From Strigamia acuminata (lineage: Eukaryota; Arthropoda; Chilopoda; Geophilomorpha; Linotaeniidae), in assembly GCA_949358305.1 (NCBI GenBank), contig OX442320.1, forward strand, positions 10,184,259 through 10,248,258: 64,000 nt of DNA, read 5' to 3'. How positions within the stretch are numbered: position 1 is the first letter of the stretch; each line of letters starts with the position of its first letter. This document shows, piece after piece, positions 44,473 through 57,041 of the stretch. The notes below the pieces were generated by a model. It worked only from the letters and a program-made list of their open reading frames with translations. It was not told the origin of the DNA and did no database searches. The position numbers and the translations under genes were made by a program.

Positions 44473-46375
44473 TATTATCTGATGTACAAAACACAAACTC
44501 GCACTGAAGACATGTCGACAGTCGCCAGCCGCCTTCGAGTTCAGCGCCGATTCACGACCGTGTTTTTCAGTATTCGAGTTCGCGTTGATTTAGACGTTTT
44601 GTTAACGTTTGGTATCAATTAAAGAATGTTCAGGATGCTTAGATTGAGTTGTTTGTTTGGTTAGGGTTTGTTTTATTTTTGTTTATGAGGTTTAGTGGTT
44701 GGTTTTTATTTGGAACTATTTGGTGCGGCGTGATACTCGATTGGGTGTATGTAGTGCACCTATTTATTGATAGAGAGCGCGGTCGTTGCGTTATAATTCG
44801 TGTATTAAAAATCGTTCTGGTCGAACCGGGCGCTCAAAAGTGACATGTAACGGCGTTAAATACAAATTATTTATTTCACCTAGTTTCAATAAAATCGAAA
44901 CAAACAATAAACGAAGTGCTTACTACGGAATTATAGCGAAAAATGTATTAAAAATCCAATCCCGATTCGTCGTGAGTTGAATAATATATTAAATTCCATT
45001 AATAAATTTATTTCGGACGAAAGATTTAGGAAATTTACTTTTCTTATTGAATTTTCGTGATCCCTTACGTCTAGTCGAGACCAATAATCCGATTGGAATG
45101 TCTGATGAGAAATATAATGAAATTTATTTGTTTTCTTCAAAATTCGTCGTCAGACACAAAAAACATTTGAAACTTAAATTTGAGAAATCGTTTCTAGTGC
45201 TAACTGTGTATTTATTTACTAATCTTATCAAACAAAACGAATACTTTCCTTTTTTTTTTATAGCTAACAAATACAGTAATGTTGCAAATGATTACAAGAA
45301 AAAGATTTCACATTTACAATTTTTTTGTTTTAATATATCAACCAGGTGATTTTTATTCCCCCTTAAAAAAAACACCTGAAATGCAATTTTTTTTTGTGAA
45401 TATAAAACAAAAAACAAAACAAAAAAGCCCATTTGTCCTAGTGTCTCCCAGAAACTCAACTCTACAGAATGAATTACAACAAAACAAAAAGAAAACAAAA
45501 ATAAATACAAAATAGAAACCACAAAAATCCACATCTTTATAGAAACTGTTACATAAAAGATGGCGCATAAAATGGCGGGTCGTGCGTGCGACACCGCAGC
45601 ATTCGAAAACACTTACCCTCATTTTCAACCGCTCAAAATGGCTGAAAATACGATTCGAAAATTCAAAATAAATTTCCTTTTTTATTCATTTAAATCTTAA
45701 AATCTCATCTGATGGTCCCCGCAAATTGAAAACGTTCAAAATTCTACTTTTTTTCTCCAAATTTTTCATATCCAAGCTGATTACTACGAAAAACAAATCG
45801 GATTATATACAAAAGTACACGTGAAATAACTCGCTCAAACACCAAAATAAAAAAGAAACTGGCCAATGTTATTTTTTGTTTTGTTACACGAAAAACCCAA
45901 CATTTGATCAGACTTTTTCTTTTTTCTTTTGATTTTATTCAAAATGAGAAAAAAAAATCAAATCACCACTATAGCCTGTAATAATTAATTAATAAAAACA
46001 CGAATTTTTAAATATATATATATTTTTTCACTTTTACAATATTCCAAAACAAAAAACAAAAAACGTCCTCGGTTAAAAGAAAAGAAAAGAAAATAAATGG
46101 AAATGACCCTCGACATCGTTTACAAGTTTCGGCAAAAATTAAGAAAAATATTAAAAAATAAAAAAGAAAAACATTTTAATATTTTAATTTAACATTTTTT
46201 TTCTTCTTTTAAAAATCCCAAACCCGTTAACATTATTTACAAACTTCCAGCTCGGAAAACCGTGTTTACGTCACCAAATTACGACACAAAGGCGAACGGA
46301 ATAAATTTTTAACATTGTTTCATAGGGAAAAGAAAGGAAATTAAGATTAGTTTCTTATTACAACACCGAGATTTA
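44473..46375. other. Spacer upstream of the baboon-type receptor
   Basis: Receptor promoter area next to 44472, then AT-rich DNA and the 3' flank of the WAC gene. No further gene is supported. Confidence 0.5.
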
Positions 46376-49300
46376 CTAAGAATCGGACATAAATGAATTT
46401 TGGCTTTTCCAATCTTCTAATTCTTTAATTTGTTGCCGTAGGAATAAAATTCTGCAAAGAAAACAATTATTTAAAAATAAAAAAAAATTAACAATGCAAA
46501 TTAATTGAATACACCTTTGTTCTTGTAACGTGGCTTGGATTTCAGCTACACGCACTAGAGATCGCGCCATTTTCAACTCGGCCGATACCTTGGTGCTGCT
46601 CAAACTGCCGACCACGTGCGCCTCATCGCTGTACCGGTTTGCCTTGAAAACAAAGTGTAAATATCAACAAATTAAACCAAACATCGAAATAAATTACATT
46701 ATTGCAAAACTAATACGTATTTCCAACTTCTTTGATGCGACAAAATGCAATTTAACCACAAAATTTCACTATTTATGCACAAAATTTCATTATTTATGCA
46801 CAAAATGGAGATTTTCATGCACAAAATGGAGATTTTCATGCACAAAATGGAGATTTTCATGCACAAAATGGAGATTTTCATGCACAAAATGGAGATTTTC
46901 ATGCACAAAATGGAGATTTTCATGCATAAAATAAAGATTTTCATGCAAAAATGGTCATTTTCATGCACAAAATGCAACTTTTATGCACAGAATGCAACTT
47001 TTGTGCACAAAATGGCCATTTCTATGCACAGATTGCCACATTCTACCCCCAAAATAGCTGTTTTTATGCATAAGATGCCATTTTTTTTAGTCACAAGCTA
47101 TTTTTATGCACAAAATAGCATATTTTGCGTGCAAAATATGATTTTTTTTTGTTGGTATTTTGTGACACCAGAAGTGGAAATTGTGTAATACGAGTAGAAT
47201 CAAAAATACTTGTCTTTCTGCATGATCCGCCTGCCACCCAGAAACATGAGTGATCAGATCCTCACGCACATAATTGGCCAGTGATGGACTAATGAGAGGT
47301 GCGGCAGGACGCAAAGCGGCTGAAACCAAAGACGTGGCTCCTGCTGGTGCTATGTTGTGTAGGCTGCTAATGCTGGACGTGGGACTGCCCCGACTGAATC
47401 ATTTCATTACAGTAAAAAATTAAATAATTTATACATTTTTTAAAATTATTATTGATAATATCAAATCACCGTGACGATTTATGACTGTACTCGGAACCAC
47501 CGGGACTTATTCGTCCGCGGTCTTCATCGTTTCGAGATTTGTCTGCGGAATGGCTGGGCATCGGCATCGGCAGTGGAGATTTTTGCGACAGGAATGGCGA
47601 CGTGTCGTTGTGGGTCATACTCGAGTGAGGTGATTGATTGGTCATGTCTAAAATAAATCCACATATTTTAGTAACAAAAATCATAAATTTCAAGGCCAAA
47701 ATTACAAATATTTAGACGAAATTCCCATGTTTAAACAAAATTCCCATTTTTTAAAGACAAAATTTCAATTTTTTAAAGACAAAATTTCAATTTTTTAAAG
47801 ACAAAATTTCAATTTTTTAAAGACAAAATTTCAATTTTTTAAAGACAAAATTTCAATTTTTTAAAGACAAAATTTCAATTTTTTAAAGACAAAATTTCAA
47901 TTTTTTTAAGACAAAACTCCCATTTTTTAAAGACAAAATTCCCAATCTGCAGACAAAAATGAGTATAGTTTTTCTTTTTACTAAGAAAACTTAATTTTCT
48001 GACCAAAATTCTCGACGTTAAAGAAACATAATATATTTAAACCAAAAAACGGACTTACTTGTTTGAGCTAAAGATACTTGTCGTGTTAGCAGTAGGGCAG
48101 TTTGTATAGTTTGCAAGGCTTCTTGAGCCGACAACTCAGTTTTATCCATGTTTGGTAAGCATTTGTTACCGGCCAACTGAGAAAGTAACTTGGGCAAATT
48201 TGCCAACGATACGGACGCCTGTGTGGTCGCCGGCTGCGATTGTGAACTGTGGGTAACCGGCGTCTGCGTCTGAGATTGCAGTTGCGAATTCCCACCAAGC
48301 GGCGTCGCATCGGGTGAAATATCCATGTCTTGCATTTGTGAATCTAAATTTTAATTAATTAAAATTAAAATTAATAAAAACTCAACAAAACTCATCGGCC
48401 GAACCTTCGGTGCTCTTTCGGACGTCGTTTCGACGATCCCCGTCACGTCTCGCGCCGCTCTCGTCGTTCCCGTCGCGTTGATCGGACCGATCGCGCGGAT
48501 GCCCCTCATTCCGGTGCTGCGATTGATTCCCGCGCTCGTTGGGCACGAAATTCCGAGAATTACCTCCGGATTTACTCGTGTGGTGTCTAGAATCGTGTTG
48601 CCGCGAGTGACAGTTGGACACCGAACCCGAAGAACGCAGGAAATTTCGATCGCTGGAATGTTTTTCAGAAGCTAAAAACAAAAACAAAATTAATTTTAAA
48701 AACAAAATTACAAATTCCAATTATTAAGCAATTACTGCGGCTGCTGTTACTCGACGTGGACGACGAAGACGCGTTAATTTTATCGTAGTTCCGATCTTTC
48801 ACTTTATTAGTGTCGCTAGGTTTCCCTTGTTGTCTGTAAAAGTACAAAAATTAATTTTTAAAAAAAATCCCAATTATTAAATTGTTTTTTCTTTACTTTT
48901 CCCATTCGAGCCAGTCTTTCGGCTTCTCCCACTGCGACACTTCAGTCTTGCAATTGTAGTAATATTTTTTACCGGACGAAGACATGTGTTCCGACCAATC
49001 GCCCACTTGCACCTTTTTCTCCTTTTCGCCTTTCACGTCGTCCGTGTTGTTCCGATCGTGATTACTTCGATGTTCGTTCGATTCCGAACCACGATGCGAC
49101 GCGGAAGATTGGTGATAATCGCGATTATTACCCCCACTTTTCACGCTTTTGTCCTTCGGAGACCGACTCACATCTAAACAACATCCAAATTCAACGTTTG
49201 TATTCGATTTAAATCAATTTCTATACGATTTAAATCAATTTCTATACGATTTAAATCAATTTCTATACGATTTAAATCAATTTTTATACGATTTAAATCA

Positions 49301-50138
49301 ATTTTTATACGATTTAAATCAATTTTTATACGATTTAAACCAATTTTTATACGATTTAGACCAATTTTTATTCGATTTAAATCGTTTTTATTTGATTTAA
49401 TTCATTTTCATTTGATTTAAATAGGTTTTGTTCGATTATACCTCGACGATCTCGTTCACGCTCCTTCAGACGTTGAGAATACGACGATTTATTGTGGTAC
49501 GAGCGATCCCTCGGACTGTCGGTTGCATTCGGACTGTCGTTGCGATAATTTCCACCGTTGCTCGGCGAATTTCGGATTTTGTCGCCATAACGATCCCCAT
49601 AGTTGGCTTTTGAAGACGAGTACTTGTTCGAATTCTACAAAATCAATTCGAAAGCACATCAAAATAACGTACGACGCCTTTAAAACCAACTAAAAATCAA
49701 TTTTCGTCCTTTTTGACGGCCAAATCGCATTCCAAAGCATCATTCGATCGCACATAGCCCAATTGCAATTCGGGAGTGTTTGCATTCGAATAGAAGCGCT
49801 AAAACATTTTTTTCCATTTTAAACTGGCGGAAATTTAAATTTTGACATTTTTGTCCACTTTTGCAAGTGAAAAAACGACATTTTTATGCTCGGACGTTGC
49901 GCATCTTGGCGGAATACTAACCAGGTAAGAGTGGGCTTGATTACGATCGAAGTACCTGCAAATACATACAAAGAGATTTGAAAAATCGTTTTAAAGTCGC
50001 TACGAGACTGTAAAGAAATTTAATTTTAGATTTTGACAACAAAAATGGCTGCCTCGAGTGAAAAGTCAATTCTAACGTTCAAACTCTTATTTCGTACCCA
50101 TCATTGAGCCTTGGAAGTTTTCTAGCATGCATTACCAT
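46376..50138 (-). CDS. wcy: WW-domain adaptor with coiled coil (WAC/wacky)
   Basis: Eleven exons in transcription order: 50098-50138, 49922-49955, 49442-49634, 48897-49173, 48736-48833, 48405-48671, 48059-48343, 47470-47647, 47210-47393, 46515-46642, 46376-46451. They give 586 residues in one frame. The start MVMHARK..RLNDG matches the family start. A WW domain ([18 protein letters not shown]...[13 protein letters not shown]) follows a Ser/Arg/Asp-rich N-terminus. The middle is low-complexity. The C-terminus has the family's SLANYV...[14 protein letters not shown] block and a coiled coil ([16 protein letters not shown]). WAC binds the RNF20/40 ubiquitin ligase and promotes histone H2B ubiquitination, and also acts in autophagy and TOR signalling (family knowledge). 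It starts head to head with the MPP7-type gene 713 bases away. Confidence 0.92.
46742..47130. repeat. 21-bp minisatellite in WAC intron
   Basis: Exact period of 21 (CATGCACAAAATGGAGATTTT) for about six perfect copies at 46800-46925, with degenerate copies on both sides. Confidence 0.95.
47731..47945. repeat. 22-bp minisatellite in WAC intron
   Basis: Unit AAATTTCAATTTTTTAAAGA plus two bases, about nine copies, nearly identical. Confidence 0.95.
49198..49435. repeat. 21-bp minisatellite in WAC intron
   Basis: Unit GATTTAAATCAATTTCTATA plus C, about nine copies, degenerating to the right, lying between exons 48897-49173 and 49442-49634. Confidence 0.95.
49697..49798 (-). other. Possible alternative 3' exon of WAC with in-frame stop
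   Basis: A good acceptor (TGTTTTAG) opens a 33-codon frame, in the same phase as the preceding WAC exon, ending in TGA. The peptide ([16 protein letters not shown]...) is not low-complexity and looks coding. No good donor follows. Skipping it joins 49922-49955 to 49442-49634 and restores the conserved WAC order. It could produce a short N-terminal isoform or act as a poison exon. Confidence 0.4.
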
Positions 50139-50850
50139 TAATGCTAATTATAAATAGTTATATTTGCAGGGTAAGGTAATCGCTAACTAGATAAAAAATA
50201 GGGTCTTGTTCAGGACATTAGAACTGATACACATTCAGCTGGACGCCATCTTCAATCCGGGTATCGAATCAGGACACGGGAGTTTGGATTTGCACTCGGA
50301 TTTGCACTCGGATCACGACACGGAAGAATAAATAACAATATTTCTCGAATTTAAATTAGATTTTAAAATGAGCTAGTTTCACGCTTCAATTCGCCGTTTA
50401 TCCTAAAAAATAAATAAATTAAAACGAATTGATTTATCATAAGAAATATTTATTAATATAAAACAATCACATTTTATGACGTCAGAATGGATTTGGACCA
50501 GGATCCAAACGGTATCTATTTATTCTGTTTACCGTGTTATGACAGTCTTTGTGTTTACCGGCATAAATTATGACGTAATACACTGAATCAGCTGCAAAAC
50601 AACATGGAGTCCAATGTGGAGTAAAAACCGACCGAAACACATAGTAAGAAGAGATTGGTCGTGTTTCAAAATTAGTCATTTTGAAGAGGAAATAACACTG
50701 TATTTCCAAGTTTTACGAAGGATAAATGAATTTTAATTGACGAAATTTATTTATACGTATTTTTTTAGTGCAAAAACATTAATATTTCTTTCTTTTTTCT
50801 AGTTTATCTATTGAATGTGGTGCAGCTAGCCCGACTTAACATTAGTGCAG
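50139..50850. promoter_or_regulatory. Bidirectional promoter region, WAC and MPP7-type genes
   Basis: 713 bases between the two divergent start codons. A splice acceptor at about 50808 precedes the MPP7-type start exon, so a non-coding first exon of that gene must lie in or before this interval. No TATA box is assigned. Confidence 0.5.
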
Positions 50851-53800
50851 ATGCCGAATGGAAGTGGAGAACCGAGTGAGATCCATCTAAAAACACGAAA
50901 AATAAACGGGAGAAAAATTGTATTTTGTATATTTCGTTAGCTGTACAGAGATTGTTAGCAACTTTAGACCAAGTGCGATACAAAGTGAACGGATCCGAAG
51001 ATGATTACGAATTCCTACGTGATTTACTGGCCAATAGTAAATTCCGGGCTTTGTTATTGGTCCACGACCGAATTAACCAAAATGGCAAAGAACCCAAACA
51101 TCCAGCCACAACCAATGCATTTCATATCAGCGAAGAAGTAAACGTTGTAAACGATTTTTTTTTGATATTTTTTGAATTAATATAATTATTTTTCAGGTTC
51201 TTGATATGGCAACTAAATCCAAGCTGCGGGAATTTAAAGAACTGTATGAAATTCTGTCCTCTTCTCACATTAGAGCAAGTTAACGTCACGAAAAGCGCGC
51301 CGAATGTTGTAAACTAATCGTTAATTAATATTTGAATGAATTGCAGTCACTTTTACTAGCTCACGATCAGATAGCGTCTAAAGATTATTACCCCAAGTTG
51401 CCTGAAATACCTCGCGAAGTGGACGAGGACGAAGAAACGGTGAAAATTGTTCAGTTGGTTAAAAGCAATGAACCATTGGTATTTATTTTTATTGATATTT
51501 GTTGATGTTATTTGTTATTTACTGGTGGATTGTTTTTTTTGAGGGTGCTACTATCAAACATGATGATAATTCGGGGACTGTGGTTATTGCTCGCATAATG
51601 CACGGGGGAGCGGCCGACCGGAGCGGGTTGATTCACGAAGGTGATGAAGTCCACGAAGTAAATGGGATTAATGTGCGTGGGAAGACGCCCAATGATGTTT
51701 TGCATATTTTGGTGAGGTGCAATTGATGGATTTGTAGGTTGATTTGATGTAATTTTGTTTTGTTTTGGTTTTGGTTTAGGATGAAAGTATTGATGGGACT
51801 ATTACGTTTAAGCTTATTCCGGCTGAAGAAAGGGCTCATTCACGAGAAAGCAAAGCAAGTCGAAATTTATCGATTTTTGTGGAAATTCATCAAATATTTG
51901 TTGAATTTTGGATAAATTCATCAAATTTTTATTGAATTTTGTGGAAATCATCAAATATTTATCGATTTTTATGGAAGTTCGTCAAAGATTTATCAATTTT
52001 TGTTGAAATTTATCAAATATTTGTTGAATTTTGGATAAATTCATCAAAAATTTGTTGAATTTTGTATAAATTCATCAAATTTTTATTGAATTTTGTGGGA
52101 ATCATCAAATATTTATCGATTTTTGTGGAACTTCGTCAAAGATTTATCGATTTTTGTAGAAATTCATCAAATTTTCATCAAAATATTGAAAGTTTATTTT
52201 AAATTTTACGTCAGGTTCGAGTGCGAGCTGCGTTCAACTTCGATCCACGCAAAGATCTAGACATACCATGTCGAGAAGCCGGTCTTCCATTCCACAAAGG
52301 CGAAGTAATGCACATCGTGAACCAGGACGATCCCAACTGGTGGCAAGCGCGCAAAGAGGGCGACAGGAACGTGCGCGCGGGCCTCATCCCGGGCCGTCTC
52401 CTGCAAGAAAGGTTTCCTAAACAAAAACCACTAAACTAAAGAATAAACTAAACTATTCTCATTCCCCAGACGAATACTAAACGCCAGGAACGAACTAAAC
52501 GACGACGATGAAGGTAATTAACCGAAATAAACGCAAAAAAGATCGATTCTATCGAGCCTTTTCTTCCCCTTCTCCACCTTTCTCTCCTTTAATTTAATAC
52601 TAACTAATCATCCCTATGTTTCTGTGTTGCTGGATATGTGTCGGTGTGGGCTTGTCCTAGTCCCCCTCTGCTCTTTCACTGCACTTTCAAGCGGCCGTTC
52701 TCCTCTCACGACTCCCAGAAGGGCTAAAGGAACCAAGAAAATCATGTACGACGCTATGGAAAAGGAGGGTAACAAAACGATTAACAAAACGCTAACAAAT
52801 ATCTTTCCCAATTATTTTCACTTTTTTTTACAAATAAATTATTTAATTGTTTAATTTTTTTATTTTAAAAATTAAAAATTAATTAATTTTTTTTTTTTTT
52901 TTTTAGATTTTGATCGGGAAGAAATTGCTACTTATGAAGAAGTGGCTCGATATTACCCCCGTCCTGGGATTTACCGGCCAATCATATTAATCGGGCCACC
53001 TGGTGTTGGTCGAAACGAACTCAAGCGCCGTTTACTCGCCATAGAACCGGATCATTTTAAAACGACCATTCCTCGTGATTAATTATTTTCCGAATTTTCT
53101 CTCACTCTGCACCCGCGTACTAGCGCCAAAATGAATTTTTCCACCATCCCCGCGCTTTAATGGAGAGCGTTGGATAAATGTCTTGTAATAACTAAATTTG
53201 TCCTCACAAATTCAAAATTTTACTAAATTTTCCATTGAAAACTTCAAATTTTTACTAAATTTTCCATTGAAAACTTCAAATTTTTACTAAATTTTCCATT
53301 GAAAACTTCAAATTTTTACTAAATTTTCCATTGAAAACTTCAAATTTTTACTAAATTTTCCATTGAAAACTTCAAATTTTTACTAAATTTTCCATTGAAA
53401 ACTTCAAATTTTTACTAAATTTTCCATTGAAAACTTCAAATTTTTACTAAATTTTCCATTGAAAACTTCAAATTTTTACTAAATTTTCCATTGAAAACTT
53501 CAAATTTTTACTAAATTTTCCATTGAAAACTTCAAATTTTTACTAAATTTTCCATTAAAGAATCGTAAAATTTGATTCCATCACTTTTCCCCCGCGCTTT
53601 GTTAGAGGCCCGTGCACAATGAGAAAAAAGATGGTCTTTTTTTTAATTTTTTGACTGTTATTTTATTTTTTTTCTCGTTTTTGTTCGGCAGACACATCAC
53701 GTCCTGCCAAACCATCCGAGGTAGATGGGAAAGAATATTATTTCGTGTCGCGGGAGAGTTTGGAAGAAGAAATTCACAAAGGTCGATTTGTCGAGCACGG

Positions 53801-54637
53801 AGAGTATAAAGGCAATTTATACGGGACTTCGCTCGAGACCGTTAAATCGATCGTGAATGCTGGTTACGTGTGTGTTATGAATCCTCATCCTCAGGTATGT
53901 GATTGGGGGATTAAAATGTGGGTAGGTTTTGAATTTGCTTGTTGTATTTTAGGCTTTGAAATTGCTGCGTACTGCCGAGTTAAAACCGTTGATCATCTTC
54001 ATTAAACCGCCTGCTTTTGAGCAGTTGAAGGAAACCAGGCATAACTTTCATGCACGATCAACGTTTGACGAGAATTGTTCGAGGGGATTCACCGTTCGTT
54101 TAGAATCATTCTGGATTTGTCGATTTACGAGCCAAATATCGCCAAATTTACATCATTTTGCCCTGAAATGGCATTTAAATATATATTTCGGTCGTAATTA
54201 ATGGAAATATGACGATTTCTGTCATAATTAATAAAAATATGACGAATTTCGGTCGTATTTAATGAAAACATGACGAATTTCGGTCAAAATGAATCAAATT
54301 ACGAGGAATTTTGCCCTAATTAACCTAAATACGATGCAATACCGCATAATTACACTAAAATTACGACATTCCAAGCTCGTAAGTCGTAAAATCCGGTGGT
54401 TTATTTAATTAATTGATTAATTCAAGTGTAACCCCTGAAACATAAATTTCACAACCACAGGATGAAGAATTCCACGACATTACTAACAGTGCCAATCGTA
54501 TTGATTATCTCTACGGCCATCTATTCGACTACGAGATAGTCAACGAGGATTTGATGACGGCATTTGACGAGTTGTATTGTACGATGCATCAAATCGAGAT
54601 GGAACCTCAATGGGTTCCCGCCAATTGGGTTCAGTGA
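50851..54637 (+). CDS. metro: MAGUK scaffold, MPP7/menage a trois type
   Basis: Thirteen exons: 50851-50875, 50941-51137, 51197-51274, 51347-51478, 51544-51711, 51780-51854, 52215-52411, 52470-52513, 52661-52768, 52907-53074, 53692-53894, 53953-54093, 54461-54637. They give 570 residues, as in MPP7. Domains in order: two L27 domains (about 9-115), PDZ ([29 protein letters not shown]), SH3 ([11 protein letters not shown]..., [11 protein letters not shown]), a short hook with basic PRRAKGTKK, and a guanylate-kinase-like domain ([34 protein letters not shown], ending [11 protein letters not shown]). It scaffolds membrane junction or synapse complexes through L27 pairing with Lin-7/Dlg (family knowledge). 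Introns 3 (AGA|GCAAGT) and 6 (AAA|GCAAGT) have GC donors; only these keep the frame. Confidence 0.92.
51862..52195. repeat. ~30-bp degenerate repeat in MPP7-type intron 6
   Basis: Alternating phrases AATTCATCAAATATTTGTTG and GATTTTTGTGGAA recur about every 30 bases, and a larger block of about 120 bases is repeated once. Confidence 0.85.
53215..53560. repeat. 32-bp minisatellite in MPP7-type intron 10
   Basis: Unit TACTAAATTTTCCATTGAAA plus ACTTCAAATTTT, period 32, about eleven nearly perfect copies. Confidence 0.97.
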
Positions 54638-57041
54638 CCTCATACTTTTTTAATTTTTAAAAAAAAAATCATTTTTTCCTGCTCTCAATGCAATCAATTA
54701 TAATTTTCCTTTTTCCCTTCCTCATATAATCATGGCTCTTCCAAAATGAAATTTGTTTTTAAGTGATAACCTAAAAAGTCACTTTTGTCGCATTTTTCGA
54801 ATGATTAAAGCGAGGAAAACGGAACTTAAGTACAAATTGTAGCAACTTTTCGGCATTTCGAGTGTAAAACTTGCTGCAATCAGCTTCAAATCATGTTGAT
54901 TGTATCAGGAAAGGGGCGTTGGAGGCACCTGGTGCTTTATACAAGCTCAAGATGTTTATATTGGGTCGGGATCTATTAATTGGACCGGTTTATTAAAATC
55001 GGATGGCGTTAGCAGTACTATCTTTATTTGGTGCCTTGAAAGCAATTAGAAAATCGTGTTTTTAAATAAGATATAAAAGTCAGCGTAATTTACCGATTTC
55101 CAATTTTCTAATTCCTTTAACGTTAAAATTGAATTTAAAAAAAAAGCTGAGATGTCAAACAAATAAATTTCTGCTCATATTTTGCTGCTTTTTAAACGGA
55201 AATAAAATATAGGAAATTGTATTTTTATAGAAATTTAAATGTAAAAAATGTTTAAAAAAAATAATAATTAAAAAATTATATTATTGCCAGTATCGAGTTT
55301 ACCAAAGAAATCAATTTTTATCATTTGGGTTTTTTAATATTTAATAATTATCAAAATTATTACCGAAAATGTATTAAGCTCGTTTTAGGTATACTTCGAA
55401 TTATGTATTTTTTTATTTTTTATCATATCTATTGTTATACTTACGTTGCCACGTGAATTTTAATTTGCGGTTTGATTTCCGGAACTTAAAAGACAAAAAA
55501 AATTGTAGAAATATTACGAAAACTAGCAATAAATAAAAATATAAAAATAAATCAAATTAACCTCCATTTTGTTTCATTGCCGCGCCTGGTGAGGATGCGA
55601 TGCAACGTCCGAGCGCCATTTTGAAAAAATGGAGTCATGTGCGAATACTTTACAGTTTTATTTTTGAAAAATAAAAAATAAAACGATATTTTGTAGACAA
55701 AATTATCAACTACGTACAAATAATCCCACTCTAAGCAAATCTTAATTCGCTTTCAAATCAACAAATCGAAAGGAAATGACAATAATAAACGAATAATAAA
55801 ACGGAAAACGATAAACGATAAATGTAAAAACACAACCACAATATTTACAAAGTGTAGTAAAAACGAGTGATTAAAAAAATACGAACGTACAACCTAAATC
55901 GAACAAAATGACACATCTTTGATATGTTTCAACAAAATTAAGAAAAACGAAATGAATTTCTCTTGATATTGCCCGATTCCACGCCATAAAAAGGCAGTTT
56001 TTTTAATGAGATCCTCGTCACTAAAAAATCCACTACCAAACTGCCAATGCAACACAAACTGATATGAAATTTGTTCTCAAAAAAATAACAAAATCAAATA
56101 CCATTATTTATCATTATTATTATTTATACAACTAGTATAAAACTGCTCTTTTAAAAAAATTTCCAGCCACCCAAATTTCAAAGCTTAGCTGCCGTTGATA
56201 AGTTTTGAATGAGGAAGTTTGAATTTCAAATGATTAACTGGGAAACACATGAATATTGGATTTCTTTTTTTTCTTCTCACAATTTTCATTATTTTTGTAC
56301 TGTAAACAACCACAGGAAACTCATCCCACTTAAAATGGCCAGCTTTTTATTACAACATTATTATTATTATTTATTATTTATTGTTATTTTAATAATAAAT
56401 TTAATTAAAAATTAAAAATTTTATTTTTTTTGATTGTCAATTAAAAGATATGATTTTTCCCGTTATTTCAAATCTAATTTTTAGATAAAACAAAACGTTG
56501 CTGTAGCCATTTTAAAACTGTATAACCGGAATAACAAATTAAAATAATATTTTGCCGTATTTGTCGAAACACAAACTCCAACAAAATGGCCGACTTAACA
56601 CTAGCGTACGTCGTTTAACGTGTCTAACTTACAGTTTTGACCGATTTTTTCGTGAAAATTCACCGTTTCGCTGCAAACATTGGTGATTTTTAACAAAAAT
56701 CGGTAATTTTTGTCAAAATTCTCCGATTTTGCTGCAAAAATTGATGATTTTTTTGTTATATTACGTCGTATTTAATTTGCGGGCCGTGCGCTTGTGTTTC
56801 GAGAAATGCAGCGAAAACCCAAACGGACATTTGTTGAGTTTAAATGAATAAATGAAACAAAAGAAACGAACAACCACAACGAATATTTGAGAGAATTGGA
56901 TATGATGGCAGAAGAGATAGAGAGGAAGTTTTTGAGCACCAAATGTTTATCTTTTTTTCTTTTCTTTTCCCTCTCGTTCGTTCCCCGCTTTGCACGGAGC
57001 AAGTGTAGGGAATTTCGATTTGTTCCGTTAGTTCGATTTGT
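54638..57041. other. Convergent spacer, MPP7-type and saxophone-type genes
   Basis: 2.4 kb of AT-rich DNA holding the 3' UTRs of both flanking genes. No coding feature is supported; the 68-residue frame at 56209 is low-complexity. Confidence 0.5.

Noticed and set aside
46530..47188. Frames with 7-residue repeats (CTKWRFS, MHKMEIF)
   Set aside because: Direct translation of the 21-bp minisatellite. The real WAC exons lie on the other strand around it.
53215..53560. Regular 32-bp repeats (and the 21- to 41-bp arrays elsewhere) as CRISPR
   Set aside because: The repeats are contiguous, without unique spacers, AT-rich, and lie in introns of animal genes.
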